The notes under the pieces were generated by a model, which saw only the letters and a program-made list of their open reading frames with translations, was not told the origin of the DNA and searched no databases. DNA of 64,000 nt from Carnegiea gigantea (Eukaryota; Streptophyta; Magnoliopsida; Caryophyllales; Cactaceae). A program made the position numbers and the translations under genes. Position 1 is the first letter of the stretch, and each line of letters starts with the position of its first letter. Location: NCBI GenBank assembly GCA_029747015.1, contig JAKOGI010000055.1, positions 906,501 through 970,500 of the forward strand, given 5' to 3'. Below, one piece after another: positions 11,273 to 22,237 of the stretch.

Positions 11273-12528
11273 TGATAAGTGCTTAATATGTACATCTTTT
11301 TAAGGCTATTTTGCCTCGTTTTTAGGAGAATTTTGTGCTTAATGATGTTGTTTACTCTCCTGTTCTCGATTTATGCTTAGATGTTGTTGTTTATGTGTTT
11401 TGTAGGATTTTTAGCCTTTTCACCCAGCGTTTGCCCTTTAATAGCTATGTTTTGACCTCCCGCATGGTCATCCATGAGTTATTGCGCCCTGGAGCAAGAA
11501 AAGAGCAAGAAACTAGTTCCGACGCAGACCACGGTTGGACCGTGGTAGGCCCGTTACTACTGCCTCTTCATTTTCCCTCGGCTGTGTGGCTGAGATCAAC
11601 TTGAATTTCTTATAAATAACGACATTCAGCAGCGAGGAAGAAAGATCTCTATCAAGCAAAGCAAGTAGAGTTAGCCTAGTGAAGATTAGTTTAGTTTATT
11701 TTCTCTTAAATTTTGTTCTTTGGTTTTGTTTTTGCTTTTTTATGAGTTTAGAGTGTGAGAGTTTTGATCCTAAGGAGGTTCTGAAGCCCTTGGTGAAGGC
11801 CATCTCAGTCGAGCCCCTTTCGCTCAGATTTCACCGATCTTTGGTTAGTTTTTTTATCTTTTATCATGCATGAGTAGTTTTCTTAGTTTAGGAATCTTGT
11901 AGTTTTTGGAAGTATATTGGATCATGTTTTAGTTTATTCAATTGTGCTTATTTTCATGATTGGTTTGATTTTGTTCTATTATGTGTTTGATATGTTGTGA
12001 GTTAAGTTTTGGCCAAAATTTACTTGCACACTTGAAACAGTCGAGTGAACAATCAAAAGATGACATTTGGTCAATGGACTACTTGAATAAACTTAGCATA
12101 ACTTCGTCTCGAAAGAGAGATTTATATGTTAGGAGGGCTAGTAAGTAATCGAAGACTTTAAACTTGAATGAAGTCAAATTAATTTGAAAGAACGACGTTT
12201 ACTTAGTTTAGTCAAATTTGATTGATTTTGAAACAATTGATTAAGTTTCTAGACAAGATTACAATTCCTCGGAATTAACCAACCAGAGAATAGCACATGT
12301 TTATTAATTTTGATCCAATTCTGTTCCACAACTGTGAAATTCCTAGACGTTTTTCTCTTATTGATTTAGATGAGTTCATTTGTAGTAGTTAATCGAAACC
12401 ACTTAAAATAGAGTTTTGTTTAGCATATTCTGACACACTAGGCTTGATAGATTACTTTAGTCCTTAAGGAACGATATCTTTTATCTATACTACAACTACC
12501 CGTACGCTTGCGGTAGGTAGTGGTCAGC
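11273..12528 (+). repeat. 3' LTR of A1
   Basis: It begins TGATAAGTGC directly after the polypurine tract and ends GTAGTGGTCA before the GCTAC duplication. It has a TATA box at 11611-11618. It lacks one of the two 19-bp palindrome units of the 5' LTR and differs from that LTR by roughly 10-12% by eye. Confidence 0.93.
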
Positions 12529-12533
12529 TACTA
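12529..12533. other. Target-site duplication, right of A1 (GCTAC)
   Basis: It is identical to 2742-2746. In copy 2 the right-hand site has become GCTGC (54906-54910) by one transition. Confidence 0.9.
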
Positions 12534-13870
12534 AGAGAATAACAACACTCGTCGACCACACGTTGGGATAAATGCAAAGCCATCTTAAAGCTAAACTAAA
12601 TGATTAACAAAAACTCATGAGTAATCTTATCAAAAAAAAGGGCGACAATGTGAATTTGAAATGAAAGATAGGATGATGTGTGTTCCTTCCGTTCAATTCA
12701 TGAATAGAATCCATCATAAACGGATCAACAAATTCAAATACTACAGCAGCTCCTCAAGATTTCTCAATTATTTGGGAACCAATCTATACACCTAACCTTT
12801 CACAAACCATCGTTGAAAATGAAAGTTGTTGTGGTGTTTTACCTTCCTAATAACTTAAAGATTTTAGGGTCGGGTGACCCCTCCTCTCATTTGAGGAATT
12901 TTGCTAACATTATGAACCTAAAAGGCATAGATATGACATTAGACCCTCAAATATTCCTTCTCACATTAGGAGAGGCAAGGGATTCCTCTATTCCCTTAAC
13001 ATATACAAGGTTTATACTTGGGATAGCATAACCAAGGAATTGCTTTCATAATATGCAAACAACATAGAGGTGCCTACCACACTAATGACCTAGAATTTTC
13101 TAAGCAAGATGAAAAGAAAACCTTCCCAAACTTCTTGACCCGATGGAAGGCAAAGGACTTTTTGGTCTTAAATGACTTAGTGAAAAAGATCAAGTTCTTA
13201 TGATCATTGAGGACTTGAGGGCTAATTGAAATCAACAATTCAAATTCTAGCCACTAAACACAATCATGCAATTGCATGTTGACGGGATACTGTAGAGGAA
13301 AAAATCTTAAAGGGACCAAAAAAACCTCTACCCAAATAACAAAAACTCTGTTAAGAATAAGAAAACACCACTACCTCTAGCGCTAAAATAATGAACGACG
13401 TAGAGGCTTTGAAGATGTAGTGTCTTACTATGTCTTTATCCCACTAGGGATAAAACCAAAGAAACGTGGAAAAGTCTTGAAAGCCAAAGGCTCCTTAAGT
13501 CCATCAGGCCCACATCCGATGTGCTCGGGGATTAAAAAAGGGGCAAAATATGACAAACATCTATAGCAATTACTATTGTGAGCAAAGTTCATCATATTGA
13601 TCAATGCATTGCCTTAGAACATGCAACACAAGACATGATAAACTATAGTATCAAAATAAGAGACATTCATACGATAAAGGGACAATCCCCTTCTAATCAC
13701 AATCCTTATCATCAGAAAGTGATTTAGAGCATGACATACAAGAGGGCTCCCAAGATCCAAATCAAGGCCAAGGTTCTAATCGAGGTGAAGGAGATCAAGA
13801 AAACCATATTGTACTTAGCCAGATTTAATCCTTGTTCTCTTACTCTAACCAAGAATTAAGCACTGTTTTG
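12534..13870 (+). pseudogene. Element E: Ty3-type gag relic
   Basis: This is the target into which A1 inserted. The frame 12813-13031 has the spacing of a Ty3 gag core: Gly-Asp-Pro, then His-Leu-Arg-Asn-Phe, a Met-X-Leu-X-Gly block and a Thr-Leu-Gly-Glu-Ala block, as in Tat/Ogre-type gags. Downstream, 13580-13860 has a short Val-His-His-X-X-X-Cys-Ile-Ala-Leu-Glu stretch like the Cys-His region after such gags. Stops and frameshifts are frequent. No protease or RT from this element is seen in the window. Confidence 0.6.
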
Positions 13871-15060
13871 GATGGCATGATTCTAGGAGTTTCCAATACC
13901 TCCTATAGGTAAGCTTTACTTTGTTGAACTCCCTAAGAAGTCCATTTTCAGAGAGGGAACTCAATTTGGCATATGTCACAGCCATTTTGCTGCATTGGTC
14001 TAAAACAGGGAAGGTATGCCGGAAAGATTTAGTTAACCGGTCTTGAAAGATTAGGTGATCACCACCTAAAATCTAATTTAAGGCCAATACTTTTGCTTGG
14101 GATTATAGCCAAAATCCTAAGGATTTAAGCCACGAAGAGAAATCCAAATCATGACTAGTTCTTCATGGGATTTTAACAGCATTTTGTCAATCATTGCAAT
14201 TTGGGACTATTCTGGACCCGGTTCAAGTTTTTGGCTGTTTACCCTACCTAAACCTAATTTAGCTTGATTTTTCTATTTAGGAGGATCATGAACATCCCAA
14301 GGATCCAAGATATGGGTTAAAATCAGTTCTGAATCAAGTGATGGTTTGGTTTTCACCTTGATCAAGTTCAGTGTTCAACTGGGCTCGTTAAGCTGAAACA
14401 AACTATTTTGACTTTGCTTAAGGATTTCCTTAATCAAAAGGGTTTTCTCACCTACTAGCTTACTTCCCTAGTTTCTTAGGCCTCCAGAAATATCATCATT
14501 GCTATCCTTATAGCTTTGGCTACACACTTGGCCAATTAATCCTTGAAGTGAAAGCCACTTGCCCTCGGATTGGATAGCCGCAAAGTACAACCTGCAACCT
14601 ACCTTTTGTCTCTCCACATGCAAGTGGATTATGTAGGGTTAATCAATCATGTTTTAGCCCTTGATTAGTTCTTAATAGATTGTATTAGTTACACTCAGGA
14701 TTGTAATTAACCTAGGCTAAAGCTGTTTTGAAAACAGATTAGCTAAATTCGGATTAGCTTACGCTAGGAGCTAGGTTGCTTGCCTTCTAGCTTAGACATG
14801 TATATGTACTTGCTAGCTTGCTTGTTCAGGGCAGATTACATGAATGAAAAACCTCCATTTTTAAGTTTAACTCAAACTCTCACAAATCCCTCTCTTATCA
14901 ATCCAAATTGATTGCTTATTTAGAGTGGTTTCCTTTAATCCAATTCAGGTGACAGGCCTTTACGATTTGGAGGGTGGATTCCTAACCTAGCTTGGGTGGT
15001 GGCATGGCCATTATCCTATTTATATTCCCTATTTTAGTTCCAATTCCATTATCATATCCA
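13871..15060. repeat. LTR-like stretch, family unclear
   Basis: There is no coding signal. A TGTCACA start at 13974 and a TATATGTAC block near 14810 followed by a short CT-rich, ATG-poor leader resemble a Copia-type solo LTR. I could not find a matching second LTR, a convincing right end, a target-site duplication or a primer site, so the call is tentative. Copy 2 has the same at about 56240-57440. Confidence 0.3.
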
Positions 15061-17770
15061 AGATAAGCGAGATCAGATTGCAAATCAATCCCATTGCTTG
15101 AGTTCTTTCAAGGCTCATGCATCAGGGGGCTCCTCTATGAGCTAACCCTAAGTGGTGGAGCAAAGCTAGGGGAACTAGATCCAAATGAATAGGGGTCCAA
15201 TGAATGGCACAAAGCTCATCACTCGAATATGCGCTGCTGTGGATTACTATAGAATCTTGAAGTGGCTAGGGAATCATGGGTAGCCAAGCCCCTGTCAAAA
15301 CCCCGTGCCATAACCATAGTAGCTTCCACAGCTCAACGGAGTGGAGGGGAGAAGAGAAACCTTCTCCACTTGACATCCCATAGAGTAAAGCACCTGTACG
15401 CTGAGAAGAAGGTGGTCCTTGCTGCCAGCCCACGAAGGTCGCCTGACATTGTTGTTGTCCCCTTTGTGTCGTGGGCATTACCCCTAAGCATGATGGTACA
15501 ACATGGGAAGCCCCCTATGTATCAAAAGTAGAGAATGCTGCTATCCCTCACCCCAAAGCATTAAGGGTAGGCTAGGTTTCCTAACTAGAACAAGGCTAAT
15601 GGATATGACGATAAGAAGAGCCATGCGATAAGCAATCAAATCAGATGAGCACACATCTAGATAAGAAAAAAAAGCTAGACCCAAATGATGCTTCATCAAC
15701 CACATCAGCCCCGAAATAATATCTACACCAATACCAAATCTAATGAGTGGTGGCCTTAAGCCTAACCATGACTCTAATCATGGCAATGCTCTCTCTGAGA
15801 TTAGGCATATAAAGGAAATATATGACAATAGGAGAAAAATCTGGCAACAGTGAAAAGAATAGAAAGACACCAATATGAATGTCTTACCCCTATCAATTAA
15901 ATGAGATGTTCTACGATTTAGGATGGTAGTATCCCTGACCTCTTCGATCCTCTCTGTTTGTTACACCCTAAGGGCATCCACATACCTTACTTCTCGTTCA
16001 TCACTAGGGTGCCTCCTAGAGACTGCATAATGATAACTAATATATTTAAAATGGGGGGATAACAGGCAAAGAATAGAAAAATAAAATGAGTAAACAGAAG
16101 GCTTACATTAGGAGCAAAAAAGGAGGCATCAAGTGATTATAAACAAACTTGCCATAATCCTGCTCATCCAGATGGTAGATGCAATCCTCCTCACTGAGGA
16201 ACTTAGCAATTTACTCTAAGGCCGGGAAATGGGTGAACATAGCCGATGGATGAGGGAGCTTTAGCCTTTGAGGCACCACTAATCTCAAGATCACCTGATG
16301 GTTCACAACCCTAATGCACTAAACGTACTCAAAGGGACCCTCGATGTTAACCCTCTGGTGCAAAAGGGGCCTTTCAATGCAAGCAGGGACACCTTTAACC
16401 TTGACCTAAGGGCCCCAAGTCACCTAAAGCCAATACAAAATAAGCACCTTAGCATGTCAAGAGAGATAGAAATAAAGGATCGAAAATATAAGTGCTTGCA
16501 TCCTCAATGCTCTTGCTATTAAAGGACAACTAAAAGCCACTGATGTCCTTGAGGCAGGTGCCTCACTAGTGCAATTACTCTGTGCCCACAGTGTCATACA
16601 GTGTACTTAATTAGCACCCTTAGTGCTAGGAGCAATTTTGGGGAAGTGCTTAAGAAACCAATGCTACAAAGATAGTAAAAAAAAGGAAAACAAAAGTTAA
16701 CAAGAGAAAAGAAAACCATAAGAACAAAGCAAAACATATAAGCATAGTCTACCTGGAGCACTTTCAAAAATCCCAATAGGTTCATGATGGGGAAGTTCTA
16801 CTTATTGAACTTACAAGTTGTCTTCCTGTACTTCAATAAGGATGTAAAGGCTACAGTGCAGCAATCCAGATTGCCTACTATAACAATGTCCCTTAAGTTT
16901 TCCATCCAATAAAGATAGCATAGTTTCTGCTTGTCAGCAAAAATAGCGCAAACAAGAAAATATGCCATGAAAGGACTGAAGAGCTGCATGTAGGAAAGGC
17001 CATTCAAGGAACTCTCTAAGACCTCCTTGACCATAGATTGTTGGAAAGAGTTAGACTTGGGGGCCATTGAAGTCCTGAACAACTCAATATGCTTTTACCA
17101 CTCCACACTGAAGTTCAAGCAGTATTAATCAGGTTTGACCAAAACGGAACCCCTAGTGAGCTTTCCGAAGGCCTTCGGGGTAATCATCATCTCACCGAGG
17201 GCAATGTGGAAGGTTTTAGTAAAATCCCAAAATCTCGCCATCAAACCCCTAAAGAGTCAATGATTAATTATCCCCACATGCCTTTGATCAGGTTGTTGAG
17301 GCTAGCATGCATCTCCATTAGCTTAACAACATTAGGAAACCTCTTATGAAGGCTCTTAATGTCCTTTAAATTTCTGTACCCTTTTACTAATTACCTCTTG
17401 ATTCACCGCAAAAATTGGGAATTTTTGAGCTTGGGAGTGGTGCTTATAGAGTTTTCTAGTAAGGAAAGTCAATATGAAGGAGAAGAGTGTAGAGAAACCC
17501 CTAGCAATTATTGCTGGGTTCTAAATTATTCTACTGAAAAGTAGCAGCAAGCCTAATCAAGCCATCATCTTAGGCATTGATCCAGTGACTGTTCAATCAT
17601 GTTGTTGAGGTCTAACTACAAAAATAATGATTGTTTGCCTGGGCATAACCAACGCCTATTCATTCACATAAAACTCGGCTGCTACATCATACAAAATAAA
17701 AGACAATCATCCTCTCAACTCCATCGTGCTGTGTCAAAAATTTTTAAAAAGAAAATTTTCTTCCCAAAGT
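15061..17770 (-). pseudogene. Unrecognised minus-strand coding relic
   Basis: Open stretches on the minus strand follow one another from about 17350 down to 15950, the clearest being 16798-17082 and 16594-16785. They are kept in copy 2 (59174-59383, 58970-59161, 58480-58683), although both copies share descent, so this does not show selection. Predicted residues are rich in hydrophobic and aromatic amino acids with scattered Cys. I do not recognise the family. It may be part of an old inverted retroelement. The plus-strand frames 17089-17349 and 15262-15531 are shadows. From 15061 to 15900 I see nothing I can name. Confidence 0.3.
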
Positions 17771-17776
17771 TTTTAG

Positions 17777-18030
17777 CAGGTGTGAGACCTTCAAGCCTCA
17801 AATTATTAAAAAAATGTGAGGCCTTCAAGGCTCAATATCTTTAATTGGTTTAAGACTTTCAAGCGTAATTTTTAATAGATGTGAGACCTTCAAGTCTCAA
17901 AAATTTTAATAGGTGTGGGACCTTCAAACCTCAAAATTTTTGATAGGTGCGAGACTTTCAATCCTCAAATTTTTAACACGTATGAGACCTTCTAACCTCA
18001 AAACTTTTAACAAGCATGCGACCCTCGGTA
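17777..18030. repeat. Tandem array of about 34-bp hairpin-forming units
   Basis: Seven full units and one worn unit follow each other. Each has GGTGTGAGACC-TTCAA-type wording followed by CCTCAAA and an AT-rich spacer. In the best unit, GAGAC and GTCTC pair around CTTCAA. Units differ at several bases, yet the paired arms are often changed together, for example GAGGC with GGCTC in unit two. Copy 2 is at 60117-60372. Confidence 0.85.
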
Positions 18031-20100
18031 CCAAATTGGTGCCAGTAGGATTCTAGGCCGATTGTATGCCTATGTGACCATTGCGTTGTTGCCCGATGAT
18101 CACAATTGTCTAGCCCACCAAGCGTGAAGCAACATAAATTCTTGGGCTCCTAACAATCAGTGTGCAAATAAAATGTTTTGTTTCTGTATAAAAATTTCCA
18201 AAAAGTTTTAAAAGTATATAAAACCCAAAAGTTTTGAAATTAACTACAAAAAGGCTCAATGACATGGAATTTGCGAGATTTGCTAGCTTATTTTACATGA
18301 TTTTCATGTGAGTAGGGAGATTTGAATTTAGGTGCACAATTGATTAATTTATCCCGATTTCTCTCAAGACCTAAATCGCAGTAAGTGCCCAAGTATGGTA
18401 GTGGCAATGACCAACCCAGCTGATAGCCGATCCATAGTGATAGCCAAATACTTCCTCATTTTCTCCCATAATCAAATCCCACAATAGGCCCATTCTCCTG
18501 CTTTGGCCTGCCCATTTGTTCTGTAGCAGCTCCATGCCTGAGCCCTCTCCTTCTCCCTAATCTCTTGAACATGGGCCTGCGCTACTTCGTGTTTGTGGCC
18601 TAGCTCGCTTGAGGCTATCTTCTCCTATGCATGCCCACTTGATCCAACACTTGTTCAGCATGGCCAAGTTCACTACTTCCTTACTCACAGTACAACACAA
18701 GCCGCGCTTCCTCTTCTTTTCTATCCTATGCCACTATATGGGTTTGCACCATTTAGATCTTCTTTGGCCCAGCACCACGGTCTATTATGCCAATTTGTCT
18801 CACAACAACTAGCCTTTTATATCTTCCACGCTCATGTGGGCCGATTCTAATATGTTCTCATCAACCTGCTTACATCTCATTCTCATTCCTCATGTTCGCG
18901 TGGGCCTATTCTTGATATCATGTAGTAGCCGACTTACTCATACTCTCAATCCAACGCATGAACGTTCTGCCCCACCTTAGTAGATTGATGAAGAATTTCA
19001 TCTTTCAGTAACCAAAGTTAGCACCTCATTTTTCATATGCAAATAAGAGGGCTTTGACTCATTTAATTAGTATTAACTATGAGTAGTTAAGTAAGCGTTT
19101 GAGGTGCTGAAGTTTCACTCTAGGAAGAGCCAAGGCCTAGTGAAATTCATCACTTATCAACTCGTGCAAGCATTCCTCCATTCTCTCATCTTATATCTTT
19201 TATTTTTTAGAGAGTAGATAATTTTTATGGGACAAACTCATTTAGGTTGAGGAGTTAAGAACAAAATTTTTCTTCTCTTTTCTTATCACCTCATTTATGA
19301 GTCAATTAGAGAGTTTGCGCTTCATATTGTCATTTTATTTGATCAATTACCAAAGTTTAGGCATAGGAAGTGAAATATAACACTAATTAAGAGTGCAACT
19401 AAACTAATTTTGGAGGTATTTTTACTAACTATGGTCAGCTAACTTGCTCGTCTAGAGCTAAGATGGATCCTTGAGTAATAATAACATTTCACTAATTTGC
19501 TTTGAGGTTATTTTTGTCTTTTATTGCATATTTTGAGTGTTGTTTGATTCTAATTTATTTGTGTTGATTATCACTATTGTTTTTTCATGTTGACTGCATT
19601 AGTTTAATTTGTTATCTCATTTGTACATTAGACCTTGTAGGCTAATATGATGTTATGGAATTGTTGTAATTGTTGAATTTGAATAGTTTATGCTAGAAAT
19701 TACATTAGTTACATATAAAATGAATAATTTGTATTAACCACTAGATAAGTGCCAAATGGTATATGTAATAAATCTTTTTAAATCATTACCTAAATGTTTG
19801 TAGCTTAGGTTGAACAAGGGAATAGTTGAACCCCTATTTGAGTTAATAATTCAATATTTAAGTCGTCGATGAAATTTGAAGTCCTAGATCTTTTTCTACT
19901 TTGATTTCTCTCTATTTTCTTGACTCATTTACTTGTTTGGTATTTATTTAATTTAATTCGATAGTTGGATTACTCCATTGAATCATTCTTTGGTTTATTG
20001 GCGAATGTAAATTTCAAGTTATTAACATTTTCTATGGGAAACAATACTTTATGCACTTGTAAGTATTTGGTTCTATTTTTAAGACTTAGAGATCACTTCA
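18031..20100 (+). repeat. Probable 5' LTR region of element D
   Basis: The right end is fixed by a tRNA-Asp-type primer site starting seven bases after ACTTCA at 20100, and by a U5-like ending near 20030-20060 (CTATGGGAAACAATAC). The left end was not found; it may lie anywhere from about 18030 to 19010. The stretch 18480-18910 holds several TGGGCC/GGCCCA motifs. ORF 18593-18850 lies here and is probably chance. Confidence 0.5.
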
Positions 20101-20106
20101 AGTTTT

Positions 20107-20124
20107 TAGCACCATTACCAGAAA
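20107..20124 (+). other. Primer binding site of D (tRNA-Asp type, heavily mutated)
   Basis: TAGCACCATTACCAGAAA differs from the usual TGGCGCCGTTGCCGGGGA at seven positions, and all seven are G-to-A. It sits in the standard place for a primer site, just after an LTR end and before gag. Copy 2 has it at 62449-62466 with one further T-to-C change. Confidence 0.7.
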
Positions 20125-20225
20125 ATGGTTAGTAATTCTAATTTTTTTCCTTTTATTCTTATTTTATTTTTCTTTTTCTACATTTTCTCAATTAGTTAAA
20201 AAACCAAAAATCAAATTTAAAAAAA

Positions 20226-20770
20226 ATGGTTCCTTCTTGGTTCTTGTTTGGTTATTCTTGTGGTAAAAAACTGCTACTCTTTTGTTATTCGTGAGTTATA
20301 CACATGGTAGATGCGTTTTGTTCTTAGACCTTAAAGAATACAATGCTGAAATTAAAGGTTTCCTTAGTAGGGTAAAAGCAAAGAAAACAGAATCTAAGAA
20401 AAAAATGGATGAAGAACAGAACCCATAGCCTAAGCATCTTAAGGAGCACCTTACTCCCGCAACTCATGATTTGCCTACAATAATCTATGTGCTCGTGTTA
20501 TGGGGCCATATTTGAGATTAAACATTCTAAAATCCAAATGGTCTCATTGTTTTATGGGCTAGAGTTTAAAAACCCTTTTAAGCATGTTGATGCTTTTTTT
20601 TAGATATGTTGTCCTGTGTTTTTAAATTATGTCTCTGATGATGCTCTTTGTTTATGTCTTTTACCTTTCTAATTTGAAGGTAAAGCTAATGATTATTTGG
20701 CCACGAAGAGAAATATCACCATTTGGGACCAAATGCAAAGAGAAGTCTTAAAGAAATTTTACACTATTAG
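20226..20770 (+). pseudogene. gag: gag of D, first part (cut by element B)
   Basis: An N-terminal region precedes the Athila/Tat-type gag core: an Ile-Lys-His block near 20520, a Tyr-Gly-Leu-Glu-X-Lys-Asn-Pro-Phe block near 20560, a Leu-Pro-Phe-X-Phe-Glu-Gly-Lys-Ala block near 20660-20690 and a Thr-Ile-Trp-Asp-Gln-Met block near 20725. The frame moves several times and stops are present. It ends at ATTAG (20766-20770), where element B is inserted, and the next part of the same gag starts at 26514. Confidence 0.75.
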
Positions 20771-22103
20771 TGATGAATGTCATATTTGCATAGGATCTTA
20801 TAAGTGTTTGGGAGTTATATTAAGCGGTTAATATGCTTAATTGTATGATTTATGCCCTTATTTCTACTATTATGCTTGGTTTCACTTGTTTTGAAAGTTT
20901 TTCCAGACTTTGACTTCGTGATCCAAGTCATGCTAGTAGAGTGAAGATTTTGAGGGTTTGTGGATTAAAAAAGATAGCAAAAGAGGTCCAAAGACTCCCA
21001 ATATGATTAAACCATAGCCAGCACTGTGGCCCAGGGAGATCCAAGAGACGAGCAAGTCAAACGAGGAGATCCACTGGGATAGAGGGCCCCATCATCTATC
21101 TATGGTGTTGGCCATGGTCAGTGGTGGTCCCCATGGACTGACCATGATCAGCCTTGTTCCTTCAAGCTTGCTAGTTTTCTTCATTGATGTTTGTGTTGCA
21201 TGTGTGTGGCGGTTTTACAGACTTGATTCCAACCATAAAAAGCGATTTTTTACTACTTCATTCAACACTATTCCTTCTCCATATTCCATTCCATTCTACC
21301 TAAATTAGGATTTTAGATTTGATTAGAGGAAGAGGAAGTGAATTGAAGTGAAGATTTTCAAATATCCCATATTGGGTTTGCAATGATGATTCAAGCGCGA
21401 TCTTGGCTGAGCATTTCCTTTCTTTTCGCTTCTTTTCTCTTCTCTTTTCTCATTTTAGATTTATGTTTTGTAATTTTGATTAAGATTTTGTTGTTTTGAT
21501 TTTGAATTTATGCAAATAACAGTTAATTTCTTGATTTGCTATTCATCTCTTTGAGTATTTTGGAATTGCTGGATTGTTTTATCGAATCTTAGATGATTAC
21601 TGTTTTGTGAGAGATGTGATCACTTTCTGGCATATTTTGGATATTGGATGAAGAACTTAAAGGTGAAATTCAATACTTGAACCCTATGATTTAACTTAAT
21701 TGTGTGATTTCTTGAGAGAGAATTACTGATCGAGAGACCTAAAATGATAATCGTATGCTTCATGAATCTACACAAATTAAGAGCCCTTAAGAAATGGTCA
21801 TTGGTTAGATTTAGGTATTTCACTTCACCTTAAAAGAGGATTATGGTACTTCAATTGTCGGTTTTCAAGCAACCAATTGAGGAAGAAGTACTTGATTGAT
21901 GCACAAATTGAGACATTGCTTATTTTGTATAATTCCATGATCATTTATCCATTAGATTAGATAATAGATTAGCTTAATTTTTAATCTCAAATTTAAATTT
22001 GCTTAACCTATCTTAAGGGGATAAAGTCTGGCAGATCAATCTAGTCCTTGTGGGAGACGACCTTGATTTGCTACAATGGCACCTTGTGTTGGCGGTCCTA
22101 TCA
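20771..22103 (+). repeat. 5' LTR of B
   Basis: It begins TGATGAATGTC and ends CCTATCA, six bases before the primer site. It contains a 9-bp inverted repeat, CATGGTCAG (21113-21121) and CTGACCATG (21138-21146). No certain TATA box is seen; CATAAAAAG near 21235 is a candidate. ORFs within it are not kept in the 3' LTR. Confidence 0.88.
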
Positions 22104-22109
22104 AGTTTT

Positions 22110-22127
22110 TGGCGCCTTTGTCGGGGA
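22110..22127 (+). other. Primer binding site of B (tRNA-Asp type)
   Basis: TGGCGCCTTTGTCGGGGA differs from the standard tRNA-Asp primer site at two of 18 positions. It is the best-kept primer site in the window and fits B being younger than D, into which it inserted. Confidence 0.9.
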
Positions 22128-22237
22128 CTAGTGTCGAACATTGGATTTTTCTCAATAGGTTTGACTAATCATTTTGTTTTTATTTGAAAAAAACTAAAAA
22201 ATTAAAAACTAAAAAAATTTCGAGGAAAAAAAAAACA

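Larger units (their letters stand above)
2747..12528 (+). mobile_element. Element A1: Athila-like Ty3/gypsy LTR retrotransposon, complete but decayed (9.8 kb)
   Basis: Two LTRs of 1276 and 1256 bp, both TG...CA, flank a tRNA-Asp-type primer site, gag with a zinc knuckle, protease, reverse transcriptase, RNase H and integrase in the Ty3 order, a 1.9-kb 3' noncoding region and a polypurine tract. A perfect GCTAC duplication flanks it. The gag type (wording such as FPFS..DKARAWL and CPHH) and primer type fit the Athila/Tat lineage. The LTRs differ from each other at about one base in eight to ten, so the insertion is old. Every coding domain has stops or frameshifts, so it cannot move by itself. 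The same insertion is present in copy 2 at 45119-54905. Confidence 0.93.
1..20934. repeat. Segmental duplication, copy 1
   Basis: This stretch matches 42374-63275 almost base for base, with an offset of about 42373 that drifts slightly through small indels. It contains a C-family LTR end, element A1, the E and D relics and the first 164 bases of element B. The match runs off the left edge of the window, so the true left end is not visible. All element joins and target-site duplications are shared, so the insertions came before the duplication. Identity by eye is about 95% at the left end and near 98-99% at the right end. Confidence 0.95.

Noticed and set aside
11036..11275. Open frame shared by A1, A2 (53459-53653) and the third copy (63304-63498), ending in the hairpin and polypurine tract
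   Set aside because: The matching part of B (ORF 24896-25192) reads the same hairpin in another frame, so the amino acids are not kept while the bases are. The stretch is noncoding signal sequence.
13969..15060. Complete Copia solo LTR from TGTCACA
   Set aside because: No second copy within the window apart from the segmental duplicate, no right end and no matching GCATA duplication could be found, so only an LTR-like call is made.
17777..18030. Possible CRISPR-like array
   Set aside because: Units are contiguous, variable and lack unique spacers, and the context is plant retroelement DNA.
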